Positions 32,505-38,735 of a stretch of 38,735 nt of DNA are shown here, in pieces (within the stretch, counting starts at the first letter, position 1; each line of letters begins with the position of its first letter). Origin of the DNA: an uncultured Treponema sp. (GTDB lineage Bacteria; Spirochaetota; Spirochaetia; Treponematales; Treponemataceae). The stretch spans positions 1 through 38,735 of the forward strand of contig CALFIX010000055.1 of assembly GCA_937877515.1 (NCBI GenBank). Reading direction: 5' to 3'. The notes beneath the pieces were generated by a model, which did no database searches, was not told where the DNA came from, and saw only the letters and a list, made by a program, of their open reading frames with translations. The translations under genes were made by a program, and so were the position numbers.

Positions 32505-34640
32505 CTACGCGTCTATATCTGCATTGGAAAGCAGGTGCTTTTCTATAAACTGGCGGCGTTCCGGAGTATTCTTTCCCATGTAAAAGCCTAAAAGCTTCGG
32601 AACCAGCTTTAACTGGCTTATTTCTACCGGAGTCAAGTGCATGGTCTCTGGTGCAATAAACTGACGGAATTCACTCGGGTTAATTTCACCAAGACCTTTA
32701 AAGCGGCTTGTTTCACAGCCTTTACCAAGTTTTTTTTGAGCCTTATCGCGTTCTTCTTCTGAGTAGCAGTAAATATTTTCTTTCTTATTGCGTACGCGGA
32801 AAAGCGGTGTTTCCAAAATAAATACGCGGCCACTTGTAACAAGCTCTTCAAAATAACCTAAGAAGAAGGTCATTACAAGGTTTCTGATATGGTAACCGTC
32901 GTTATCAGCATCAGTTGCTATTACGATTTTTGAGTACTTTAAATTTTCAACGTCAGTTTCTATGCCGAGTGCCATCATAAGCTGGTAAAGCTCATCATTC
33001 TTGTAAATTTCACTCTGCTTTTTGCCATACATGTTTTCAGGCTTACCGCGAAGGCTAAAGATTGCCTGGTAACTTGCGTCACGGGAATGTGTCATCGTAC
33101 CACTAGCAGAATCTCCCTCGGTAATAAAAATCATGCTTTCTTCGCCTTTTACGCCGTCCTGAACGTGATACTTACAGTCCTTAAGTTTTGGAATGCGTAT
33201 GCTGATCTTTTTAGCAGCTTCCTTCGCCTCTTTCTTTACGGCAGAAAGTTCCGTACGAAGTTTTTCATTTGCCTGAATTTTTTCCTGAATCTTTTTTGCA
33301 GCCTCAGGATTATGATGAAGCCAGTTATCCAGGCCGGACTGAGTTTCGCTAACAATCCACTGACGGATATCTGTGTTTCCGAGTTTATTTTTTGTCTGAC
33401 TTTCAAACACCGGGTCTTTAACTTTTACTAAAACCGCAGCAGCCATACCTTCGCGTACATCTTCACTCTTATAGCTTGTGCCGAAAAAGTCATTTATGCC
33501 TTTTACAAAGCCTTCTTTAAACGCCGCAAGGTGAGTTCCGCCGTCTGCCGTGTACTGACCGTTTACAAAAGAAAAATAGTTTTCACCGTAAGCGTTTGAA
33601 TGAGTAAAGGCAAACTTCAAGTGCTCACCCTGATAACTTCCAATCGGGTAAAGGGAAGAATCTTCCATCTCTTTATTCAGTAAATCAAAAAGGCCGTTTT
33701 CGCTGTGAAAGTCCTGACCGTTTAAGCGTAAGGTAAGTCCGTTATTAAGGTAGGCGTAATTCCACATGCGTTTTTCAACAAACTCCATGTTAAAATTATA
33801 CTTGCCAAAAACTTCTGTATCCGGAACAAATTCAAAATACGTTCCGTTTGGACTTTTCTGCTTTAAGGTTCCCGTGCGTTGATTTACAAGCTTTCCCTTT
33901 TCAAAGGTTGCATCCGTACACTGACCGTCCCTAATAGAAACAACTCTAAAGAAAGAAGAAAGTGCGTTTACCGCTTTTGTACCAACACCGTTCATACCGA
34001 CTGAAAACTGGAAAACGTCATCGTTATATTTTGCACCGGTGTTTATTTCAGAAACACATTCAATTACTTTTCCAAGCGGAATACCCCGTCCGTAGTCACG
34101 AACCTTAACGCGGTTTTCTTTTACTTCAACGTCAATGCGTTTACCGTAGCCCATAATAAATTCGTCTACGGCGTTATCTATAACTTCTTTTAGAAGTACG
34201 TAAATACCGTCATTCTGGTTGGAACCGTCTCCCAGGCGGCCGATGTACATACCGCTTCTTAAGCGGATGTGCTCAAGAGCGTCCAGATGCTTTATCTGAC
34301 TTTCGTCGTATACCTTGCGACTTTTAGGAGTTGAAGACTGGGGTGCCTTTTCCGAAGATTCTTTTTTTAAGCTTGCTGCAGCTTTTGATTGAACTTCTTT
34401 TTTTTCCGCCACTTTCTTTGTACCTGCCGTTGTCTTTTTAGGTGCAGCCGCTGCTTTTACAGTTTTTGCTTTAGAAGCCGTTGCTTTAGAAGCAGTTTTT
34501 TTTGCACTTACTTTATTTTCGGCAGTTTTCTTTGCGGACTTTTCTGCTTTAGAACTTGAACTTTTTTTTACAGAACCTGTTTTTTTAGCTGTAGAACTTT
34601 TAGACTTCGCTACAGTTTTTGATAATACTTTTCCACCCAT
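32505..34640 (-). CDS. parE: DNA topoisomerase IV subunit B (ParE-type) with H1-like basic N-terminal tail
   Basis: About 711 residues. After a tail of roughly 108 residues comes a GHKL ATPase (EVIDNAVDEF, GRGIPLG, GVGTKAVNAL), a transducer, and a TOPRIM domain with EGDSASG and the metal motif DADNDG, ending with RFKGLGEI. It supplies ATP-driven strand passage with ParC. The tail is extremely rich in Lys, Ala, Ser and Thr (about 31 Lys and 20 Ala in the first 112 residues of the longer frame) and resembles eukaryotic histone H1 C-termini or the bacterial H1-like proteins. No SD precedes either ATG (34649 or 34640). A TACAGT -10-like box ends 12 nt before 34640, so I prefer that start. Confidence 0.9.
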   Translation of the reverse strand: MGGKVLSKTVAKSKSSTAKKTGSVKKSSSSKAEKSAKKTAENKVSAKKTASKATASKAKTVKAAAAPKKTTAGTKKVAEKKEVQSKAAASLKKESSEKAPQSSTPKSRKVYDESQIKHLDALEHIRLRSGMYIGRLGDGSNQNDGIYVLLKEVIDNAVDEFIMGYGKRIDVEVKENRVKVRDYGRGIPLGKVIECVSEINTGAKYNDDVFQFSVGMNGVGTKAVNALSSFFRVVSIRDGQCTDATFEKGKLVNQRTGTLKQKSPNGTYFEFVPDTEVFGKYNFNMEFVEKRMWNYAYLNNGLTLRLNGQDFHSENGLFDLLNKEMEDSSLYPIGSYQGEHLKFAFTHSNAYGENYFSFVNGQYTADGGTHLAAFKEGFVKGINDFFGTSYKSEDVREGMAAAVLVKVKDPVFESQTKNKLGNTDIRQWIVSETQSGLDNWLHHNPEAAKKIQEKIQANEKLRTELSAVKKEAKEAAKKISIRIPKLKDCKYHVQDGVKGEESMIFITEGDSASGTMTHSRDASYQAIFSLRGKPENMYGKKQSEIYKNDELYQLMMALGIETDVENLKYSKIVIATDADNDGYHIRNLVMTFFLGYFEELVTSGRVFILETPLFRVRNKKENIYCYSEEERDKAQKKLGKGCETSRFKGLGEINPSEFRQFIAPETMHLTPVEISQLKLVPKLLGFYMGKNTPERRQFIEKHLLSNADIDA

Positions 34641-34652
34641 GCGGTGCATTTT

Positions 34653-34658
34653 ACTGTA
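34653..34658 (-). promoter_or_regulatory. Possible -10 box for parE
   Basis: Minus strand TACAGT, 12 nt before the ATG at 34640 and 3 nt before the earlier ATG. No good -35. The rest of the stretch between parE and the tRNA-Val (34659-34732) shows nothing else that I can support. Confidence 0.3.
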
Positions 34659-34741
34659 TTTTCTAGATTTAGTCTAGTTTTAAAAACTTATGAAATGTTT
34701 AAGTCAGTTTACTTCAAACTAACTCAGAAGACAAAAAAAAT

Positions 34742-34815
34742 TGCGCGACACTAGAGTCGAACTAGTGACCCCCAGCGTGTCATGCTGGTGCTCTAACCAA
34801 CTGAGCTAGTCGCGC
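34742..34815 (-). tRNA. tRNA-Val (anticodon GAC)
   Basis: Complete cloverleaf on the minus strand: acceptor GCGCGAC/GTCGCGC, D arm GCTC/GAGC, anticodon stem CCAGC/GCTGG with loop ATGACAC, T arm with loop TTCGACT, discriminator A. CCA is not encoded. Anticodon GAC reads GUC and GUU valine codons. A run of eight T follows within 2 nt of the 3' end and probably serves as the terminator. Confidence 0.96.
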
Positions 34816-34829
34816 AAAACGTATGTGGC

Positions 34830-34858
34830 ACTATATCAAAAGCATTTACTTTGGTCAA
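34830..34858 (-). promoter_or_regulatory. tRNA-Val promoter
   Basis: Minus strand TTGACC (34853-34858) - 17 bp - TATAGT (34830-34835). The start point is predicted about 8 nt before the mature tRNA. Confidence 0.85.
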
Positions 34859-34868
34859 TATTCATGCA

Positions 34869-35486
34869 CTAAATAATGCACTTACAAGATTTAACAGATT
34901 TACCCACGTACTTTTTTAAAATCTTTTCTACACTATAAGGGATAGAAGAAAATTCATCAAAAAACTCATCAAAATCAAGAGCTCCTGAATCTAATTTTTC
35001 TTCAAGGACATCATCCATTTCGTCTCCCACGACATAATCCGTTGCCCCCTTATACATGCTGTGCTTCTTACAAAAAAGTTCTAAAACGGCTTCCTTTAGT
35101 TCATCTGGAAAAGTTTCTGTCTTAAAACCTGCGGTGTAAGAAATCTGAACATGAAGAGAATCAAACTCTGGCATAAAGATTATGCACTGTTTTTCAGCAT
35201 CAAAAGAATAACTCTTACGAGGTAAGGCAATATGCTTTCCTCCCCTGCACTCACAGACCTTTTCTATACTGACTACAGGAAACGCTCCTAAATAAACCCT
35301 GCCGTGATTTACATTTGCACACTCGACATATTCAGAAAGAATCAACGGACGCCCTAAAAAATAATTTACATCCGTAAAAGAATCCTTTAAGAGCCTCATG
35401 TTTATATTTTTGTCAGCGGCATCAAGCTTAAAAAGTTTTTCAACATAGCCGTAATTTAAGAGCTCAGTACAGGAAGAGTTAACCAT
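34869..35486 (-). CDS. Small protein resembling phage head-tail connector (gp6-like), function unknown
   Basis: 205 residues, no signal or membrane segment. The order of motifs (FLGRPLILSEYVE, VYLGAFPVVSIEKV, YSFDAEKQCIIF, LHVQISYTAGF, PDELKEAVLELFCKKH) is like the gp6/gp15 head-tail connector family of tailed phages, in which a short helix bundle is followed by a beta section and the helix that starts with PxxLKxAVLEL. No other phage gene is near. The C-terminus is acidic, then ends in Cys/Lys (SCKCII). It starts 9 bp after the rpsD stop with AGG 7-8 nt upstream, so it is cotranscribed with ribosomal protein S4. Similarity is by eye, and the current role may be unrelated to phage. Confidence 0.6.
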   Translation of the reverse strand: MVNSSCTELLNYGYVEKLFKLDAADKNINMRLLKDSFTDVNYFLGRPLILSEYVECANVNHGRVYLGAFPVVSIEKVCECRGGKHIALPRKSYSFDAEKQCIIFMPEFDSLHVQISYTAGFKTETFPDELKEAVLELFCKKHSMYKGATDYVVGDEMDDVLEEKLDSGALDFDEFFDEFSSIPYSVEKILKKYVGKSVKSCKCII

Positions 35487-35495
35487 ATTTTTTAC

Positions 35496-36089
35496 CTACT
35501 TAGAATAGAATTCAACAACAAGCTGATCATTTATTTCTACAGGAATTGCACTGCGTAATGGAAGGCTTACTAATTTTGCACTAAAATTTTCTTCATTTAC
35601 TTCAATGTAATCCAGAGGTCTTTTGTTCTGAGAAAGGAAACAAGACTTAAACTGCTCATTTTTCCAGCTTTTCTCTACAAGAGAAATTGTCTGACCAACT
35701 TTAACCCCATAAGAAGGAATGTTTATAATTTTACCGTCAACTCTAATGTGTCTGTGACTAACCATCTGACGAGCCATACGAATAGAATTTGCAAGTCCCA
35801 TTCGGTAAACAAGATTGTCTAGACGACATTCCAAACTTATAATTAAAGCCTCGCCTGTTTTACCATGAGTTTTCTGAGCAAGCGAATAATAGCGCCTGAG
35901 TTGTTTTTCTAAAATGCCATAATATGCCTTAACTTTCTGCTTTTCTATAAGCTGCTTACCATATTCAGAAGTTTTGTGAGTTTTCTTAAAAGCCGGATCA
36001 TTTGCACGGTTCATAGCCTTTGGGTGTCCACAAACATTTACTCCAAGTCGTCTACATTCCTTAAAGCGCGGACCTCTACGTGTTGCCAT
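35496..36089 (-). CDS. rpsD: 30S ribosomal protein S4
   Basis: 197 residues. S4 nucleates assembly of the 30S body by binding 16S rRNA. The S4 RNA-binding domain is clear (RLDNLVYRMGLANSIRMARQ, HRHIRVDGKIINIPSY, about 88-150), and the C-terminus EINDQLVVEFYSK is typical. The N-terminus keeps two Cys (CRRLGVNVCG), not the four-Cys zinc form. AGGAG lies 6 nt before the ATG. Here it is outside the usual alpha/rpoA cluster, with a gp6-like gene downstream. The leader holds overlapping hairpins up to 3 nt from the SD, and a promoter with a long A-tract lies upstream, so autoregulation by S4 is plausible. Confidence 0.97.
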   Translation of the reverse strand: MATRRGPRFKECRRLGVNVCGHPKAMNRANDPAFKKTHKTSEYGKQLIEKQKVKAYYGILEKQLRRYYSLAQKTHGKTGEALIISLECRLDNLVYRMGLANSIRMARQMVSHRHIRVDGKIINIPSYGVKVGQTISLVEKSWKNEQFKSCFLSQNKRPLDYIEVNEENFSAKLVSLPLRSAIPVEINDQLVVEFYSK

Positions 36090-36095
36090 TTTTTT

Positions 36096-36139
36096 CTCCT
36101 AAAGTTAGCTATATATTACTTTTATTAGCTTACGCTAAC
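36096..36139 (-). promoter_or_regulatory. rpsD leader with alternative hairpins next to the SD
   Basis: On the minus strand arm 1 GTTAGC (36134-36139) can pair with arm 2 GCTAA (36125-36129; 5 bp, loop GTAA) or with arm 3 GCTAAC (36104-36109; 6 bp, 24-nt loop). Arm 3 ends 3 nt before the AGGAG SD (36096-36100). The two folds exclude each other. Confidence 0.45.
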
Positions 36140-36158
36140 TTTTTTTATATTTTTAAGC

Positions 36159-36220
36159 ACTTTATCACTTTTAAAGCCATCACGCAATAGTTTTTATAGA
36201 TTTTTTTTATTTTTTTTTCG
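36159..36220 (-). promoter_or_regulatory. Probable rpsD promoter with UP-like A-tract
   Basis: Minus strand TTGCGT (36182-36187) - 17 bp - TAAAGT (36159-36164). Just upstream of the -35 is a run of almost pure A on that strand (36191-36220 region), like the UP elements of ribosomal promoters. The stretch 36221-36272 is AT-rich with no feature that I can support. Confidence 0.5.
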
Positions 36221-36272
36221 AACGTCACTTTTTCTTTAACAAAAACATTCCAAAATAACACTTTTATTTACT

Positions 36273-36350
36273 GGCAAGATCCCCGCTTTCCGCGGTTTCA
36301 TTGTGCGGCAGACACCGCACAACGCTCCGCGCCGCTCCAATCGGGCGTAA
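36273..36350. repeat. GC-rich intergenic palindromic island, 3' of pepF
   Basis: It contains TTGTGCGG (36301-36308) and CCGCACAA (36315-36322), an 8-bp perfect stem with a 6-nt loop, next to a smaller CCGC/GCGG hairpin (36283-36295) and GC-rich flanks. It starts directly after the pepF stop. There is no adjacent U-run for a standard terminator. It resembles the island at 27551-27625 in composition and place. Confidence 0.5.
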
Positions 36351-36352
36351 GT

Positions 36353-38155
36353 TTATTGCAATAATTCTTTTTCCAATTCATCAACTAAATAAGCAAATGT
36401 ATCCAATGCACTTTGTACAGGTTCTGATTTTTCCATATCGACACCAGCTACTCTAAGACTTTCTATTGGATACCTAGAACCACCGCTCTTTAAGAATTTA
36501 AAGTAATCTTCCCTTTCTTTTTCGCCACCTTCTGTAACACGTTTTGCAAGTGCTAGAGATGCAGAAATTCCTGTAGAATACTTATAAACATAAAAAGCAT
36601 TGTAAAAATGAGGAATTCTCAAGCCTTCCAAATCACTTTCTTCTTCAAAATGCATTTCAGGTCCGAAATACTCCTCCAAAAGCTTTCTATACATGCTCCG
36701 TAAATTTTCTGTACTTAAAGGTCTTCCCTCTTCAACAGCCTGATGAGCCATAAGTTCGTACTCAGCAAACATAGTCTGCCTATGAAGAGTAGCAAGAATG
36801 TCACCGATACGAATAGAAAGCAAATAAAGCTTCATGTCACGGTCTTTTGCATTTTTCAGTAAATATTCAAAAACCAACTCTTCGTTAAACGTAGAAGCAA
36901 CTTCTGCTTCAAAAATTGTATAGCTGTAACTCATAAACGGATTATTATGCACACTGTACCAGGAATGCATGGAATGTCCTCCCTCATGAGCCAGTGTAAA
37001 TAAATGACGCAAAACATCAGCTTTATAATTTACAAGAATGTAAGGGTACCCTACATAGTCCCCAGAAGAAAAAGCTCCAGAATGTTTTCCCCTGTTCTCG
37101 TATTTATCAACCCAGCCGGACTTAAGGCCATGACAGAGAATGTCTGTATATTCTTTACCTAAAGGAGAAAGTGCTTCCCGTAAAATTTCTACAGCTTCAT
37201 CATAAGGAATGTTAGACTTTACCCCCTTAACAAGAGGTACACTTACATCATAATGCCTTAATTCATCTAATCCTAAAATTTTTTTTCTTAAAGAGTAATA
37301 TTTATGCAATGCAGGAAAATTTTTATGTACAGAATCTATTAAGTTTTTGTAAACACTTACAGGAACCTTATCTCCAAACAAAGCTGCTTCCAGGCTGGAA
37401 GAATAACCTCTTGCCCTAGAAACAAAAACATCATTTTTTACAGAACCTGCATACAAAGAAGCTAACGTATTTGCATGGTCACTAAACTCTCCATAAAATT
37501 TAGAATAAGCTTCCTTTCTTACATTTCTGTCAGGACACTCCATAAAGCTAGACCAGGTTGTATGTGTAAGAGGACAATCTTTTCCGTCCATCTTAACACT
37601 TCCAAACTTCATATCTACATCAGTCAATAAAGAAAAAACATTACCGGGTGTATCTAAGGCATCATGCTGTAAAGCAAGAATTCTCTCTTCTTTTTCACTT
37701 AACACATGTTCCTTATGGTGTAAAAGCTTTTTAACATAAACCCTATAGTCCTTAAATCTTTCATCCTTTAACCATTCATCAATCTTTTCTTGCGGAATAG
37801 AAAGTAATTCAGGAACATAAAAGCTTTCTTTGGCATCGCAATCTGTAAAAGCCATCATAACTCGATTTATATTTTGCTGGCACACACTATCACTTTGGTC
37901 AGCTTCATTTTGCAAAGAAGCATAGTGATACACAGTTTCTTCTACTCTGCTAAGAACTTCTTCTGCTTTTATTGCCCCCAAAAACAACTCTAAGCTTTCC
38001 CCCATGTGCCCCTTAAAAGCACAAAGTTCTTCTACAAGGGAAGGTAAGCGTTTTAAGTCGTTTTCCCAATCTTCTGTTGATTTGTAAATTTGTGTAAGAT
38101 CCCACTTATCACAGTCCGGTACATCTTTTCTTAATGGAATTGTTTCGTTACTCAT
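36353..38155 (-). CDS. pepF: Oligoendopeptidase F, M3 family
   Basis: 600 residues, the normal length. The zinc motif HEGGH (390-394, within LAHEGGHSMHSW) and the third-ligand region FEAEVAST about 25 residues later define an M3B peptidase. It cuts peptides of roughly 7-17 residues in the cytoplasm. ATG at 38155 is chosen because the protein then begins as the family does (MSNETIPLRKDVPDCDKWDL). The frame stays open to a TTG at 38179, but that region contains the -10 box. There is no SD. TGC-TACAGT ends 7 nt before the ATG, so the mRNA may be leaderless. It is a single-gene unit between the GC-rich island and the candidate small RNA. Confidence 0.95.
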   Translation of the reverse strand: MSNETIPLRKDVPDCDKWDLTQIYKSTEDWENDLKRLPSLVEELCAFKGHMGESLELFLGAIKAEEVLSRVEETVYHYASLQNEADQSDSVCQQNINRVMMAFTDCDAKESFYVPELLSIPQEKIDEWLKDERFKDYRVYVKKLLHHKEHVLSEKEERILALQHDALDTPGNVFSLLTDVDMKFGSVKMDGKDCPLTHTTWSSFMECPDRNVRKEAYSKFYGEFSDHANTLASLYAGSVKNDVFVSRARGYSSSLEAALFGDKVPVSVYKNLIDSVHKNFPALHKYYSLRKKILGLDELRHYDVSVPLVKGVKSNIPYDEAVEILREALSPLGKEYTDILCHGLKSGWVDKYENRGKHSGAFSSGDYVGYPYILVNYKADVLRHLFTLAHEGGHSMHSWYSVHNNPFMSYSYTIFEAEVASTFNEELVFEYLLKNAKDRDMKLYLLSIRIGDILATLHRQTMFAEYELMAHQAVEEGRPLSTENLRSMYRKLLEEYFGPEMHFEEESDLEGLRIPHFYNAFYVYKYSTGISASLALAKRVTEGGEKEREDYFKFLKSGGSRYPIESLRVAGVDMEKSEPVQSALDTFAYLVDELEKELLQ

Positions 38156-38162
38156 GACTAAC

Positions 38163-38171
38163 ACTGTAGCA
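38163..38171 (-). promoter_or_regulatory. Extended -10 of pepF
   Basis: Minus strand TGC followed by TACAGT, ending 7 nt before the pepF ATG. The start point would coincide with or adjoin the ATG. The -35 region is only a T-run. Confidence 0.45.
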
Positions 38172-38182
38172 CAATACAAAGC

Positions 38183-38228
38183 AAAAAAAAAGCCCTGTCA
38201 GTGGGATATGGGAAAAAGCTGACAGAGC
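38183..38228 (-). terminator. Intrinsic terminator of the candidate small RNA
   Basis: Minus strand GCTCTGTCAG / CTGACAGGGC stem (one G-U), a 17-nt C/U-rich loop, then nine T (38183-38191). It lies immediately upstream of the pepF promoter. Confidence 0.85.
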
Positions 38229-38267
38229 AAGTGGGAGGTAATGTTTAGGTAAAAAATTTACCCTACA
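38183..38267 (-). ncRNA. Candidate small RNA with C-rich anti-Shine-Dalgarno motifs
   Basis: This is a complete short transcription unit with no reading frame. A TTGACA-17-TATCTT promoter lies just upstream. The RNA would begin near 38267 with a 6-bp hairpin (GGTAAA/TTTACC, 38248-38262), then a single-stranded stretch with CCTCCC (38233-38238). It ends in an intrinsic terminator: a 10-bp stem (38192-38201 with 38219-38228), a 17-nt loop containing UCCC twice, and T9. The length is about 85 nt. The exposed C-rich motifs are complementary to SDs such as GGGAGG, as in the UCCC-type regulators known in Gram-positive bacteria. The alternative is a terminated leader (attenuator) of pepF. Confidence 0.6.
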
Positions 38268-38273
38268 CTTAGA

Positions 38274-38302
38274 AAGATAACACTACATATAGCGTTTGTC
38301 AA
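38274..38302 (-). promoter_or_regulatory. Promoter of the candidate small RNA
   Basis: Minus strand TTGACA (38297-38302) - 17 bp - TATCTT (38274-38279). It is downstream of the cheY terminator, so it must drive a separate transcript. The 38303-38378 stretch is AT-rich and shows nothing else. Confidence 0.85.
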
Positions 38303-38378
38303 GCGTTTACAAATAAATTTAACACTATTCTAACATTATTTTATATTTCTAAAAAAAACTAAAAAAATAAATTTAAAA

Positions 38379-38409
38379 AGAAAAAGCCAGAAACATTAAA
38401 GTTTCTGAC
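38379..38409 (-). terminator. Intrinsic terminator downstream of the cheY-like gene
   Basis: A 9-bp stem (38386-38394 with 38401-38409, one G-U), a 6-nt loop, then a T-rich run on the minus strand. A second inverted repeat, TTTCAAAAT / ATTTTGAAA (38430-38438 and 38447-38455), lies between it and the gene and may form an additional 3' hairpin. Confidence 0.85.
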
Positions 38410-38468
38410 TTTCGTCGGTTTTGAGCGAATTTCAAAATCAAAAACAATTTTGAAAAAGACGCAATTCT

Positions 38469-38735
38469 CTATTTGAGTGCAGCACTTATGCGTTCTAGAA
38501 CCTTTTTGCGATCAAGAGGCTTTACAATGTAGTTCTTAGCACCGGTCAAGAGAGACTTTTTAACCAATTCTTCCTTACCTAAGGCACTAACCATTACTAC
38601 ACGAGCATTCTTGTCAAACGCCATAATCTGCTCAAGAGCTGTAATACCGTCCATACGTGGCATAGTAATATCCATTGTTACTAAGTCTACATTCGGACAA
38701 AGTTCCTTATACTTATCAACGCCCTCTTTGCCGTC
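38469..38735 (-). CDS. cheY: CheY-like response regulator, C-terminal part (cut by window edge)
   Basis: 88 residues are visible; the N-terminus is beyond the window. The receiver-domain landmarks are the phospho-acceptor Asp in VTMDITMPRMDG, the switch Ser in VMVSALG, and the conserved Lys in YIVKPLDR. The protein ends soon after the last helix (ISAALK), so it is a single-domain regulator with no output domain. By this form it is CheY, which relays chemoreceptor signals to the flagellar motor switch, although other single-domain regulators look the same. An intrinsic terminator follows. Confidence 0.88.
   Translation of the reverse strand, partial: DGKEGVDKYKELCPNVDLVTMDITMPRMDGITALEQIMAFDKNARVVMVSALGKEELVKKSLLTGAKNYIVKPLDRKKVLERISAALK

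Noticed and set aside
34824..34842. TGGCAC before tRNA-Val as a sigma-54 -24 element
   Set aside because: The matching -12 TTGC at the right spacing is missing on that strand, and a good sigma-70 promoter explains the tRNA on the other strand.
38229..38270. GGGAGG followed by ATG-TTT-AGG-TAA on the plus strand as a tiny gene
   Set aside because: The SD-to-ATG spacing is only 2 nt and the peptide is 3 residues. The same bases are better explained as the C-rich segment of the opposite-strand RNA.
1..38735. CRISPR arrays, insertion sequences, prophage or integrase genes
   Set aside because: No regular spaced repeats, transposase or integrase motifs, or attachment-site duplications next to the two tRNA genes were seen.

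Overview
The window is AT-rich chromosomal DNA that reads as a spirochaete of the genus Treponema or a close relative. The supporting markers are a cytidylate kinase fused to a six-domain ribosomal protein S1, a GreA of about 900 residues whose Gre module is only the last sixth of the protein, a ParC/ParE pair with Bacteroidetes-like motifs, many TPR proteins and lipoproteins, and a GAF-type sigma-54 activator. Nearly all of it is core genome. I see no insertion sequence, prophage, CRISPR array or plasmid gene. A species name cannot be given from sequence alone.

Layout. Positions 1-107 hold the 3' part of a tRNA-Arg(UCU) and a palindromic terminator shared with the uracil permease gene that reads towards it. 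111-3164 (minus) is a unit of an inner-membrane TPR protein, a lipoprotein and uraA, driven by a near-consensus promoter with a dyad over its start point. 3177-11617 (minus) looks like one eight-gene operon: recA, folK, scpA, scpB, rluB, cmk-rpsA and a sigma-54 activator, with gaps of 24 bp or less or overlaps, behind one recA promoter. 11650-15848 (minus) is rpe followed by three envelope-type genes (TPR/coiled coil, lipoprotein, TPR/membrane). 15968-20715 (plus) is TPR-greA-metallo-hydrolase, and 20778-23684 (plus) is nadE-rlmJ. These meet a fusA-radical SAM pair (23679-27450, minus) tail to tail with a 6-bp overlap. 27529-29026 is an orphan sugar-ABC ATPase with a strong terminator and promoter. 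29064-34658 (minus) is parE-parC-membrane protein-YigZ. Then come tRNA-Val(GAC), rpsD with a small phage-connector-like gene, pepF, a candidate small RNA, and the end of a cheY-like gene cut by the window edge.

How the genes work together. The recA operon joins recombination, chromosome condensation (ScpA/ScpB), folate synthesis and ribosome genes, a growth-linked set. ParE/ParC decatenate chromosomes. GreA, S1, S4, EF-G, RluB and RlmJ form a transcription/translation group. The best candidate for something undescribed is a roughly 85-nt transcription unit at 38183-38267 (minus). It has its own TTGACA-17-TATCTT promoter and an intrinsic terminator, and its accessible segments are C-rich (CCUCCC, and UCCC twice in a loop), complementary to Shine-Dalgarno sequences. 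Several transcription units also seem to start at or next to their ATG with no ribosome binding site, which suggests leaderless mRNAs.
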